From: Podospora pseudoanserina
Taxonomy: Eukaryota; Ascomycota; Sordariomycetes; Sordariales; Podosporaceae
Direction of reading: 5' to 3'
Assembly (NCBI RefSeq): GCF_035222485.1
Contig: NC_085925.1
Span: 496,001-560,000, forward strand
DNA: 64,000 bases
Below are positions 1-11,129 of the stretch, piece after piece. A program made the position numbers and the translations under genes. Under the pieces are notes generated by a model. The model saw only the letters and a list, made by a program, of their open reading frames with translations, made no database searches and was not told where the DNA came from. How positions within the stretch are numbered: position 1 is the first letter of the stretch; the number at the start of each line of letters is the position of its first letter.

Positions 1-766
1 TTTTCCTGAGGTTATTCGGCAGTTCTGAGTAGCTATCAATCGGAGGGATTATACCAAGAAGGCATGTTCGCCGAATCTTTTTTGTGAAACTTTAGTGGTT
101 CATGAATAGGCTGAGAGTTGACTATGATTGTACTTGCTTTCACAAGATACTCAATCACACTCTTTTCTAGGCCAGCTATATTTTAACGAGACTCAGCTGC
201 TTCCACTCACACCAGTACTGTTATTGCCCCTCATCAACCCACGTTTTACATCTTCACATGAACATAATAGTCAGTTTAGAAAGCCTCTGGTGGCAGGGCT
301 TGTCGCGATAAGCTTGAAGACCAAGGGAGTCGTCGATTGAAAGACGGCAGAAATGGCAACACTGGTGACAACTCTGGACGCAGTACCAGTAGGTAATGAT
401 AACAGCAATAACCACATTGAAAATTACGTCTCGAATTTGCTGAATATCCTGTTCAAACCCATCTTTACCTATATCTACTGGACAAGAAGCTTTTGGTACA
501 AATCTCGGCGCAAGAATCACACAGGCCTGTTTGTGGATATCTTGGAAGCTTGCCGATCACTATTGTCAAGGTTGATAGTATTAGCAAGCAGGAAGAAAAC
601 TTAATCATAAATCATCATCATCCCGTAAACAAGAGAGCCTTCGTGTATGCCGCCAATTCCATCCAACGGTCTGTTGCTTCAGGTAATTGCATATTTCTCC
701 CGCCCAATCTCATGCCAACTTGAACAACCTACCGCACCAGGCAAGTCCCCGTCAACGTGAACACCA
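1..766. other. left edge, no supportable gene
   Basis: Several reading frames of 60-90 codons lie on both strands here (for example an ATG frame at 353-604, + strand, and an overlapping minus frame at 254-520 with a hydrophobic run). None shows a family motif or convincing splice joins to neighbours. It could hold the 3' flank of the minus-strand gene that ends at 767, or part of a gene cut by the window edge. Confidence 0.4.
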
Positions 767-2629
767 TCAGGTAAACCAACCTGGAAGTGTTCGCTTCTCG
801 ATTATGTTGACAAGCTCCTGCAGATCTTTCGTCACGATTGTTTCATACCCTAGAATCTGCCCAAGGTAGTCTGGATTATCTGCATTCTCCAAAGGGTTTT
901 CAATGTTGAAGACGTTTTTCATCCGTTCACGGAACCGAGTCCGTTTTTTTCGGTCTTCCCCCGTGAGTGCTGCCTCGCCCCCGCTGTTCTTGATCTGCTG
1001 TTCATACATGGCGAGGTGGAGCCAGAGGCTGGTCTGATGGAGGATCTTCTTGATCTTTGCAAGTTGCTGTTGGGCTGTAGACAGTGGGAAGAAATTAAAG
1101 TTAGTACGTATCGCACTCGAAGTACGAGGCAATATGAGTGGTAGCAGACAGGAATGGGAAGCTCAGGGCATTTCTAACTTGCCTTGTTTTGCCTTGTTTC
1201 CGTCGTCATTTCGATGCCACGCATTACACGAAGAGACTCCCACACCTGAACTACCTACTACCACCCTAGCAACACTCGTAGTCACTTTGAATGTGGTTGT
1301 TGCGGTTGCCCACCACACAGTGTGACCAACAAGGTACCAGCCACCAGCCCCTGTGACGGCTCCCACAACCGCAGCTGTGGCAATCCACGACCACTTGGAC
1401 TATCGCTTCGAGTTTCTCTCCACTGTTGCAAGTGTGTACAAGTTTTCCACTTCTTTTAGTGAGTTTCCGAGGGTATCGATTGCGGTTTGAAGTTTTACTA
1501 TCTTGCTCGCTGCCTCTTTCTTTGTTCCTATTAGACAGTCAGGTCCGTTCCTGCAAAGATTCTGGCAAAAGAAAAAAAAAACAGGCGACGGCCATATCAG
1601 GTAGGTAATTACCTTCGTCTTCCCTGCATCGCACTTGTCGAAAGGCTTGATGCACCTCATATTGCATTTTCTCCAGCTTCTGGGCTGATTCGTTGATCCT
1701 TTTATGCAGTTCGGTGCAACTGAGCTGTTTAGGCTCGATCTGTTTGAAACTTTCAATATAAAAGCACCAGAAAGAAACCATTCACGGGAAAACCAGAAGG
1801 TTCATTGGATCGTAGGGGATTACATAAACATTGCTGTAGCACCCAGACCACCGAGAGGGCTGTAAATGCAGCTGCTTGAAGAAAGTTGCTGGCCGTTCCT
1901 ATCGATGCTATTATGCTCTGAACATTTTGTATTCCACTGGCCCATTTCAATACGATGCTAGGGCCTAAAGACGAAACATCTATCTCATGATGACCTTTTT
2001 GCTAATACGCGAATACACGTGGTAAGTTTGTCTTGATTCCAAAAAGAAAAAGTGGAACACAAAGGGTGAATCTTACAATCCATAAGCCCACTCATCGCGA
2101 TTCTCTGTCTGCAGGTTCTGGCATTGAAGGTCTGTCGGCAACACCTTTGCAGAGTTCTCTGCCTTGTGAGTTAAGAACTGACGGAGAAAGATCTGAAAAT
2201 TGTTTCCCTCAACGCCCTCTATTGATTTTCCTGGAGGAAGGTTGGGTATGAACTGGACATTGTGCTTCTCCCGCAGTCTTAGTAAAGACAGAGCATCGCC
2301 TGAGCTGAAGAGACTGTTGCATAGTCGTTGGATATCATCTTCGACACTTTGGTCGGGGCCGAGGGGGCTCTTGCGTTCCAAGACAATCTAGGAGCATGTC
2401 AGTCCTCAAACGTGAAGTCTCATGCTGTGGCGGAATACGAATGACCACTCACTTGTGTAGAGCAGTGACTATTATTGGATTGCGGTTAGTTCAGATCCGC
2501 TTTCCACAAATCATGGTCAGCTACTGAGGCTGCGCGGAATACAGATGCTAATCCTCGGTTGACTGTATCCTCGGTGGCATCGACATTCGAATGCAGAACC
2601 AGAAGGTACAGCTTTGTCGTCTCTGACAT
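767..2629 (-). pseudogene. multi-exon unrecognised gene interrupted by an in-frame TAG
   Basis: I do not recognise the family. Likely pieces on the minus strand: a first exon starting at ATG 2629 (begins MSETTKLYLLVLHSNVD); 2387-2077; 1957-1786; 1739-1613; 1527 onward; about 1396-1240; and a last exon 1074-767. Donor and acceptor pairs at 2076/1958, 1785/1740 and 1612/1528 keep the phase. The final acceptor has a textbook branch site (TACTAAC) and pyrimidine run before 1074. The middle exons are amphipathic (LHKRINESAQKLEKMQYEV), followed by a Gly/Ala/Val-rich hydrophobic stretch and a basic, charged C-terminal exon ending LPGWFT. An in-frame TAG at about 1400 separates the coiled-coil part from the hydrophobic part, and I found no intron that removes it. 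The join from the first exon to 2387 is also unresolved. So this is either a decaying host gene, a gene with a missed splice form, or two genes. Confidence 0.42.
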
Positions 2630-2932
2630 CTTGGGGATCGGAGTCCTGCTGCGCCCGAGAACCAAGTGTGATGGAAAGTGCCGTCATCAACAACCACTGA
2701 TGATACGTTGGCATTATTTGTATCGAGGAAAAGCAGGAATGGAAAAGGCCGGAGGACACCGGAGTTTGAGTCGTAGTAGCGTGAAGAAGGTTTGCAAACG
2801 AACTTGGAGGGCATTGTGCAGAAGGGGGCGGGCCGCCTCTGCTGCAACCCGTTCATGACCGGTTATATTCATTGGGATATGCCTGTATGTCTGATAAGGA
2901 TCAATATTTATGCATTCAACAAGCCTCATGCC

Positions 2933-4205
2933 ATGTCTTTTGATGAAGATTGGACGTCGCCCCTGTCAAGAATGCTTCTTTTCTCGTGTGACGTGCGGGA
3001 TATGACTGCCCAGTCGTTGAACAAGCTGGTTGAGCCCAACAAGCTGAAACAACCAGCTTTCTAAGGTTCCCCTCGTTTGCTGCTCAGTTACCAACCACAT
3101 TTCGAACTTAAATGACCTTCAAATACCTAGCATGTTCACCGATCGCTTTCTGGCATAGGCGGACTGCACCCAGCGATCAAATGGCAAACAATTCACTCAT
3201 TCAAAAGTGCGAATCCCGCACACAGCCATGGCCATGAATACCTCTCAGGACGGCCGAGCGATGAGGATCTCAAGATTGAGATCAATGCCTTCTGCCACGA
3301 CACCATCGACTTCCTCGCCAGTTATCTTGCCACAAGAGAGGCAATTGCTCACAATCATGCGCCAGGAGGTCATATGAATGGCAGCAACGGCAGTACGGAC
3401 ATAAGTACACGACACCGATTTCCCTCTCTCATCCAACGGGGCAAACTAACTGACCCTTCCAACTCCCACAGCCAAAGCACTACCCATCCCAAACAAGTTC
3501 ATCACCCTCATCGCCACCCACGACCAACTCCAAATGCAGCTCGTCCCCCTGCGCAACATCCTCCACCAAACCCTCCACAAAGCCTGGATCCGACTCCTAC
3601 GATCAAACTTCTACCTAGTTTCCAGGTATCCACCCCATCCTTTCTCCTCTCCCCACCAGCATCTCTCCTAATCCCCAATCCTACAACATCAAAAACAGCT
3701 AACCCTCTCACCCAGCCTCTTCAAACTCACCAATCCCCTCCTCACAACTAACACACCTCTCTCCACCCTCCTCTCCATCCTCCTCGCTGCATCATCAGCC
3801 GACACACTAGCCTACCGAACACTCCTCTACCTCCTCTCATCCAAAACAAAAGACATCCCAGATCAAAGCCCGCCTAGACGAAGAAAGCTCCTTCTTCAAA
3901 CAATCCGACACCAACAACCCTGACTTCTCAGCCTTTACCCAAACCTGGCTCCTCACGGCGGACACCTCGTCAAACTAGGCGCCAAATGCCACTCCTGGAT
4001 CCCACAAGATGATGATGAGAGGCAGCAACTCCTGACCGGTTCCCACGGACACAACCCAACCACTACTTCCGAGAGTGACCGGGGCTGGGCATGGGCAGAA
4101 TGGTACGCCGGGCGCCTGGGCGGAAGCAGCGAAGGGTGGTTCTGGGAGAACAAGGTCGACGAACTAACCGGCAGAGTGTACACACTTTTCACTGTTAGGG
4201 ATTGA
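2933..4205 (+). pseudogene. decayed multi-exon gene, family not recognised
   Basis: A coherent protein reads in pieces. From 3131 the frame runs ...GIGGLHPAIKWQTIHSF... to an intron of about 80 nt (donor near 3396, with CTAAC and CCCACAG before about 3473). A second exon (ALPIPNKFITLIATHDQL...) ends at a donor near 3626, and a third begins near 3715 (LFKLTNPLLTTNTPLSTLL). The frame then shifts near 3871 (IKARLDEESSFFKQSD) and again near 3962, after which it continues (GHLVKLGAKCHSWIPQDDD ... VYTLFTVRD) to TGA at about 4205. Two shifts inside 95 bp with protein-like sequence on each side indicate a disabled gene or sequencing errors. A possible first exon starts at ATG 2933 (MSFDEDWTSPLSRMLLFS), but its splice to 3131 is a guess. 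No known domain is visible. Confidence 0.4.
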
Positions 4206-4941
4206 TTAATACAGTAATATCCCGTAACACATGTGGTGGTGTTGACTTAGTCTCCCCCAATACCCCTGAACCCCTGAGCATAAGCACCGCATAAACCATC
4301 CCCACACCAACTCAGCATCCCGATTTCACAACCAAATCCAAACAAAATGATATCAAAAGAAGAAAATATTAACCTTATGTAAATAAAATAAAAATTTATG
4401 TACAACCCAAACAAAAAAGAAACCGTGTCAAGAACTTTCGGCAAAAAGAAAAACCAAGAAAAGGAAGAAAAACCGAAAGCTCCCCTTCCCCCCCCCAACA
4501 AAGTGAGATACAACATGCACGTATACCGCATTTAACGGGATACCAAGAGAACATGCTGACAACCCTCCCTTCCAGTGATGGTCCCTTTTGCACACACTCC
4601 CTGTTGTACCATGACCACATATCACCCCCAACCAACCAACCCACCAACCAACCCACCAATCAACCCACCAACCAACCAGCCAATCACACCAGCCCAAACG
4701 CCGCCCTGAAGGGGAAACTTCCAATCCCAATATGCAAACAATGCAACCCGACAACTAAACTGATCCGAACAGTCCGCTCTCACACCAACCATGCCATGCT
4801 CCCCTCCGGCCATGTTCCAACCAACCATTAACGTACAACAGCATCTTTCTTGCTTGTCGTGGGCAGACGGTTCATCCAACCCCAACAGCCATATCTTACA
4901 GCACCACTCCCACAGATTCTCGTAGAAGCCGAGAATATGCC
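4206..4941. other. intergenic, low-complexity
   Basis: This is the shared 3' flank of the damaged gene (+) and PIS1 (-). It contains an A-rich stretch (about 4340-4480) and a CCAA/CCCA tandem run at 4629-4684. No gene is seen. Confidence 0.6.
4629..4684. repeat. CCAA/CCCA simple tandem repeat
   Basis: Irregular copies of a 4-nt CCAA unit mixed with CCCA fill about 56 bp. The long Trp/Val/Gly minus-strand frames here (WLVGWW-type runs) are a product of this repeat, not a gene. Confidence 0.85.
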
Positions 4942-6074
4942 TTACTCCTGCCTCCTCTTGGCAATCCTTCTAGCCTCCCTCCTGGCCTCAATGTCACCCT
5001 CAGCGAGCCACCTGCTCGCCTTGACCAGCTGGATCACGTTCACGACCTGCTTGAAGGCCATGACGGGGAAGCTCACACCAGTGATAACCCAGGGCCAGAA
5101 GCTGTCCATCTTGTTCGCCCTCGCCATCTCGAGCGCCCCGGCGCTGTAGGGGTTGGCGAAGATCATGCTGAGAATGCTGGAGTTGACCTGGGCGCCCTGA
5201 TGAATGGCGGCGGCGGTCGAGGGAGGAACGGTTTCAAGAAGAGAGGGCGAGAGGAGCGGGGAGCTGAAGGAGAGGAGGTACAAGCCGACGAAGAAAGCCT
5301 CGTTCAGGAAGCAGGCGATGAAGAGGACGTTCTGGTTAAGGAGGATAAAATGTTAGTGACGCAGTTCGTCGTAAAAGTAAGCTGGAAAGGTAAGTACCTT
5401 GTTGGTGTAGTAGAGGTTCAGGAGGAAGGAACGGGACTTGTCGACGTTCTTGTGGGAGGTGTTGCTGCCGCCAAGGGCAAGGGTGGCGTACATGTGCATG
5501 TCTGAAGTCGAAAGTTAGCATTGCGCTCCTAATCTAGCACCGGGGAGAAGCATAGCTCACAGTGGCTGGCAAGATCAAGAGAGATCAGGAGCTGGAAGAG
5601 AATGGCCCACCGGGGAAAGGCAGAAGCGAGGAAAGTCAGAAGGCAGGAAGTAGTGCACCGATCCGTAACTGCATGAGCATGTAAGCATCTTGTCGCACGT
5701 TTTGTAACTATAGAGAGTAAGTGCTTACCCATATCAAGCACGGCGCCGAAGCGCGTACTTTGATTGTACGCTCTGGCGGCAATTCCATCTAATGCGTCGA
5801 GCAGACAACTGATGGAGTATAGCAGTGTGCAGGTTCTAGGATGAATGGGCATGTAGTAGAGCGACGCAACAGCGAGGATGATTCTGGCGTATCCGATCAG
5901 GTTGGGATAGAAAAGGAAAATGTTCTCGGCGGGCTCGTCATCGTCGAGTTCATCGAGGATATCTCGTGGAGCGTTCTCCTGTTCCATGAAAGGGGCAGCA
6001 TTGCCGTTGACGGTGGTGGTATTCTTTTCTTGTTGCGCGGCCGCGGCCTGTCTCCTCGTTGTAACACCTGCCAT
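4942..6074 (-). CDS. PIS1: phosphatidylinositol synthase (CDP-diacylglycerol--inositol 3-phosphatidyltransferase)
   Basis: This enzyme makes phosphatidylinositol from CDP-diacylglycerol and myo-inositol in the ER membrane. Four exons: 6074-5729, 5668-5561, 5501-5398 and 5331-4942. They join to 316 codons (315 aa), and introns of 60, 59 and 66 nt have clean GT/AG ends. The CDP-alcohol phosphatidyltransferase signature D-x2-DG-x2-AR-x8-G-x3-D-x3-D is complete at about residues 93-118 (DALDGIAARAYNQ...FGAVLDMVTD), and intron 1 falls inside it. Several hydrophobic segments precede and follow it. The N-terminal ~50 residues are an acidic, Gln/Ala-rich cytosolic tail. The start is the first in-frame ATG. 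The frame stays open about 99 codons upstream, but only from a TTG, so that part is taken as leader. Length and motif fit fungal PI synthase. Confidence 0.93.
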
Positions 6075-9000
6075 CTTTCTTGTCTGATAGTCTATCGTCG
6101 ATGAGAGAAGAGTTGTGCAAATATCATGCGGCGACTTGAGGGCGATGCCGGCTCTTCCGAATTGCGCGAAAAGGGGTAATCGTGGGGCTCTCGATATGAG
6201 GGTTCCAGTTGGGTCTGAAGCAAGGCGCCGTCGATTTGTTATCGCGGGTTGCCAATGCGGCTCTGGGGGGATTGGCTTCTCCAGAGGGTTGATTACAAAA
6301 ATATAGGGTATGAATGAGCGTAAGAAAAACTTGTGGTGTTTTCTCTTGGAAAGGAGACCAGCTTCGAGCAAAGGCCGAGATTGAGGTCGCCGGGGTTTCG
6401 GGCAGTTGATGACGGAGTTTTGGCAGATAACACCAGATGCAGCCAGGGAGTGGATTCATTCGATTGCTTCTGCCATGAAATCGCTTGGCCCAAATTTTGG
6501 GACCCAGAATGCCAAGATGCGATAAGAGGGTCGATAAGAGCTTCCATCTGCCCCACATGTCCACGCCAAGCCGGCTGTCGTAATTGTTAAGCCATCCTGA
6601 CCATCAAAGCCATGACAATTCAAAGACACACCGGTCCCCAGGGTTCGGGTCTGAGCTGACTGAATCTGAGACCGACACCTCTTAGCATCCGCCAGCCCGG
6701 TCACTTGTCTCTCGCAGCCGTTCGCAACGTCAAAGGTAGATCTGCCGCTTCTAAACGACCGGATCGCCCGGCACCGTTCTTATGTACATCCCGTCATCCC
6801 CCGAGTCCGAGATGGGGACGGTGGAAAGCATGGAACCAGCAACGTCCGCGTGGAGAGACTACTCCGCGTAGAAGTGATCATATCCGTAAGAAGTCATGAA
6901 CTTTACTGAGGCTTTTTCAAAATCTTTTCGAAGCGAATTTATCACGCGGCGATCAAGCTGATGGGAGTGTGGGCTGTGGACGTCTCATTCGGCTGATAGG
7001 GTCTGTGCTTGCATTGTCGAATGCCCTTGTCGAGCGCCGCATCTAGGCTGAATAGGGATGGATGGTCGACAAGGTTGCAGAAGTGGGAAGCGGTGGAAGG
7101 GGAAAGGCGAAGAAGGATAGCGCCGTCGACGAGGGGCAGCCGGATGTTACTCCGGGCACTTCCAGACAAATCAGAGCTGCGGCCGGACACGCAGCCCGGC
7201 GGGGGTTGACGGGAGTTTCCAGCTTCCTCTCTATCTATCTTGCGTTCTGCAGCGAGACGGGAAGCAATCCCAGCTAGGTAGGTCGACAGCTAGGCTGGCG
7301 AGTTGAAACTGTTGCGGATCTTCCTCTGTGCTTCCGCCCCCATCACATTGCAGCTTCATTGCGACTTTCCAGGTTGCTACGAGCTGACTTGGCTGTCCGG
7401 GCTCCTGTTGGAACTGCCAACACAGCAACCAAGTACCAACCTACATACAGGACACAGCTACACGCCGACGTCGGCAGCATAACCGCCGGTCAAGGCCAGC
7501 TACGGCTTATGGCTTCCTGGTTCCCGTGCTGCGATCTGCTGCCCGTCAGCGATGTCGTCCTCTCGTTCAGAGCTGGGGCGAACTGATATACCAAAGCTCA
7601 CTACGAATAGGCACGGCCCGACGGCGGACGGACGAGGGGTCCGGACAGTCGGGAATCTCGCCAATCAGTCGTCGCACAATGTCTCAATACGGTGCCAAAA
7701 AAGAAAGCTTCGAACGCGTGTGTGACCTGTCGTTGGTCGTGAGACACGGCGAAAAGAGACAGGATAGACATTCAGGTGCAGCAAAACATCCCGACCGACA
7801 TATATCTACATGCCTATCTGATTCCCTCATATCATGTCTCAATGGTGATCAACAGGGCTGACAGCGCTGGAGGGAGGGAGGGAGCTGAACATTCATACCT
7901 CGTAGCTAATACGAGGTATCAAGACAGTGGCCTGGTCTGGCGTGGAGACGCACTTGCGGGAGTTGAATTCTTTGACGGCGGCTTTCGAGGCTTGATTGGG
8001 AGAAAGTCTGTGCGTTCCTGACCCACGGCACATCGAGACGAGAGTCGAGCCAACAAGGGCCAGCAAGGGGTCCTTGCGCCGGGCCAGGGTCTTCCCAGCC
8101 CCAAAATGGACGGTTGACCTTTTGCGGAGGCACTGGGGGGAGGGGACACAATTTCACACCACATGCATCACCAGATTCATCACATTACCGTAGGCAAATG
8201 GTACTCTCAGAAGGACAGGACGTCTTTTACATTGAATCCGCCGGGTGCCGGATACCCCCCCAACCTATTCGCTTCCGCCTTAGTGCCAAGCGGCAAGCAG
8301 TGCACCCAGACCTGAGATGACAGTCAGCATCTGTGTAGGTACTGTTGTATGTATGTACCACCTATTATAAGAAGCACCCACCACACCTTGTTTTTTCCCA
8401 CTCCTCGAAAATCTCGAATCTGGACCCCAAAGAGCCGATCCCCTATTCCATCTCAGCTCAGCTGGCCGGGACTCATCCAACACTTCCCCGCCTCCCGTAC
8501 TTCCTGGTTTCTCCGGCCACTTGAGAGTGCTACCTCACCTTGCCGACCTTGACCTTGCCCCTGCGGGGTTGTCAAACTTCGCATCCACCGTCCTGGGCCC
8601 GCAAACCGCTAGTCTCTAGGGGACTTGCCAGTCTCGAAGCCCCCTCCTCGCCTGACGAGCTCGTGCCTGTCCTCTGCATCGTTCGATAAAACCCAACGCC
8701 CCCCAGCTTCGTGTTGACTGTACCTGGTCATCCTTGACCTATCCCCTTCTCGACCCTCAAGAGACTGGTCTTATAGACACGCAGCTGCCCCTCTGCCAGT
8801 CGCCACGAACCGACCAACGGCTTTTCTTCACCAGCTGAACTATCAACGCCACAATACCCAACAACACACGACCGCTTCTCCTTGTCGTGGCGCCGTCCCT
8901 TAGTCGCCGATAGCACCACTACTGCAGTACCGCCCAAAACCGCACGCCGCCTAGATCTTCGTGTGGGGTAGGACAGGTTTTTATTCTATCAAATCCCGCC

Positions 9001-9076
9001 TGCCGAAATCCCACTTTCCCTAGACACGCCCACAACACAAACTCACCCCCAAAGACGACCATCGCACATCGCAACC
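6075..9076. other. 3 kb gene-poor intergenic region
   Basis: This stretch lies between the 5' ends of PIS1 (-) and OMP decarboxylase (+), so it holds both promoters. Only short frames without family features occur, on both strands. The last ~650 bp before 9077 is pyrimidine-rich (CT/CCT runs), as is common in leaders of well expressed fungal genes. I see no RNA gene or repeat. A small gene with many short exons could have been missed. Confidence 0.5.
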
Positions 9077-10159
9077 ATGTCAGACCGTCATCCCACTCTG
9101 CTCCAGCCCTACTCTGAGCGGGCCAAGACGGCCACTCACCCACTCTCCCGGTACCTCTTTCGGTTGATGGACCTCAAGGCCTCCAACCTCTGTCTCAGCG
9201 CCGATGTCACAACGGCTCGGGAACTCCTGGCGCTTGCCGATAGGGTCGGCCCGTCCATCGTCGTCCTCAAGACTCACTACGATTTGATCTCGGGATGGGA
9301 CTACAACCCGCAGACCGGCACTGGCGTCAAGCTCGCCGCCCTCGCCAGAAAACACGGCTTCCTCATCTTTGAGGACAGAAAATTCGTCGACATTGGAAAG
9401 ACAGTCCAGATGCAGTATACAGCCGGCACTGCCCGCATAATAGAATGGGCACACATTACCAACGCCAACATCGACGCTGGCAAGGACATGGTCCGTGCCA
9501 TGGCGGAAGCGGCGGCCAACTGGAAGGCACGCATTCACTACGAGGTCAAGACGTCCGTCTCTGTTGGCACACCAGTTGCTGGCCAGTTTGATGATGGGGA
9601 AGAGCAAAACAATGGCGGGAGCGACAGAGACTCTGACGGGCGAAAAGGAAGTATCGTCTCCATCACCACCGTCACTCAGTCCTTTGAGCCTGCTGACTCA
9701 CCGAGATTGGCCAAGACCAACGAGCATGGCGATGAGCTCGTCTTCCCCGGCATCGAGGAACCGCCAATGGACCGCGGACTGCTCTTATTGGCGCAAATGT
9801 CGTCCAAGGGCTGCCTGATGACCAAGGACTACACCCAGGCCTGTGTCGAGGCCGCTCGCGAGCACAAGGACTTCGTCATGGGTTATGTTGCGCAAGAAGC
9901 CCTCAACTCTGCTCCAGATGACAACTTTATCCACATGACTCCTGGCTGCAAGCTACCACCACCGGGCGAGGAGGAGAACGGACATGTCGAGGGCGACGGC
10001 TTGGGCCAGCAGTACAACACCCCGGCCAAGCTCATCACCCTCCTCGGCACTGACATCGTCATTGTGGGACGTGGCATCATCCAGGCCGCGGACCCCCCGA
10101 CAGAGGCTGAGCGCTACAGGAGGAAAGCGTGGAAGGCGTACCTGGCTCGTCTGAGTTAA
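9077..10159 (+). CDS. pyr-4: orotidine 5'-phosphate decarboxylase
   Basis: This cytosolic enzyme converts OMP to UMP, the last step of de novo pyrimidine synthesis. Single exon, 360 aa. The ATG has a good fungal context (CAACC before ATG). Features: N-terminal [20 protein letters not shown]; the first catalytic block [15 protein letters not shown] near residues 60-75; the active-site block [14 protein letters not shown] near 97-111, with the catalytic Asp and Lys; and the C-terminal phosphate-binding segment [15 protein letters not shown] near 327-341. An acidic/Ser-rich insertion of roughly 60 residues (about 171-234) is absent from the compact yeast enzyme and typical of filamentous-ascomycete homologues, which are about this length. 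Called pyr-4 in Neurospora and URA3 in yeast. I see nothing odd in the catalytic core. Confidence 0.96.
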   Translation: MSDRHPTLLQPYSERAKTATHPLSRYLFRLMDLKASNLCLSADVTTARELLALADRVGPSIVVLKTHYDLISGWDYNPQTGTGVKLAALARKHGFLIFEDRKFVDIGKTVQMQYTAGTARIIEWAHITNANIDAGKDMVRAMAEAAANWKARIHYEVKTSVSVGTPVAGQFDDGEEQNNGGSDRDSDGRKGSIVSITTVTQSFEPADSPRLAKTNEHGDELVFPGIEEPPMDRGLLLLAQMSSKGCLMTKDYTQACVEAAREHKDFVMGYVAQEALNSAPDDNFIHMTPGCKLPPPGEEENGHVEGDGLGQQYNTPAKLITLLGTDIVIVGRGIIQAADPPTEAERYRRKAWKAYLARLS

Positions 10160-11129
10160 ATGAGCTGAACAAGAACTTGGCGCTGGGGAAACGGATGGGA
10201 AAGGCTATACATGGCTTGAAAAGCGGCATATATGTGGTGATGGGAACATCCGGATTTTGATTTGCTGCCTGGGACAGGGTACAGCAGGTTTCTGCGAGTA
10301 AGAGAGAGGGCGGGTTAGGGTCGGGATGGAAGGATACATAGGAAGGCGATTGATGGAGGGGCGTTTGGCGACATTTAGATTTGGCATGAGTGAGCGTGTT
10401 AAAGCATGATCTATGAAGTGTGCGCAAACTACAACGACGGTCTGGATTCATGTATGTATTAGTCGGGTCCCCGGAACAATACATACCGGATGACTTGCAT
10501 GCGGATTCGTCCGCCAGTCGCCCGCTGATTCACACAGCATACTTTTGTCGATCAACGCGCCAATCGGAGGGATTCGTGTATCTGGTTTGTCTGACAGGCC
10601 ACCGACGGCCCTTGCCTGAAGACAGACGCTGAACCAGGGCCCGGAGTTAGCGGTCCTACCGGCAAGGCGGGCGAGCAGTCTTAGGTGAGCCTTGGCGAAG
10701 GACATCGGACGGATCTGATTGTCCCCCCCACTTTTGGGACCTTCTTGTTCATTGATTGATGGAGGGGGACCGGCGTCATGTCATTCCTTTGACGGTTACC
10801 TACCTGCATCGCAATCCAATCCAACCGCCAACAACCATAGCGATCGACGGTCATCGAGTTATCGACCACGTTATGCGCCTAGCCCGCGTGCTGAACCCCT
10901 GGAATTTTAATTGACGTTTTACCACAATCTGAGCTCATCTCTCTTTGCGTTGCGACGAGCGAGTCCGTCTTGGGGCCCGGCGAACTAGTCCGAGTCGATA
11001 CTCCACTTCCCCGGACCTGAGTCCGCGCGCTCCAGTGCTTGGGACCTCGTTGCGCACCGCTACCGTTCCCCGTTTCCCGCCCCGTTTCCGGTGGATCCCT
11101 CTCGGCAGCGCACTCCCCAAGTCGATCTG
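10160..11129. other. intergenic, promoter of the Zn2Cys6 gene
   Basis: Holds the 3' flank of OMP decarboxylase and the leader of the next gene in the same direction. The last ~200 bp are GC-rich. No gene or repeat is seen. Confidence 0.55.

Noticed and set aside
353-604. 83-codon ATG frame at the left edge
   Set aside because: It has hydrophobic and basic stretches, but no motif, no convincing splice partners, and an equally long minus frame overlaps it.
4247-4885. Trp/Gly/Val-rich minus frames near 4.2-4.9 kb
   Set aside because: Products of the CCAA/CCCA tandem repeat.
6075-6371. 99-codon N-terminal extension of phosphatidylinositol synthase
   Set aside because: The frame is open but opens only from a TTG codon and lacks similarity to the family. 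Treated as leader.
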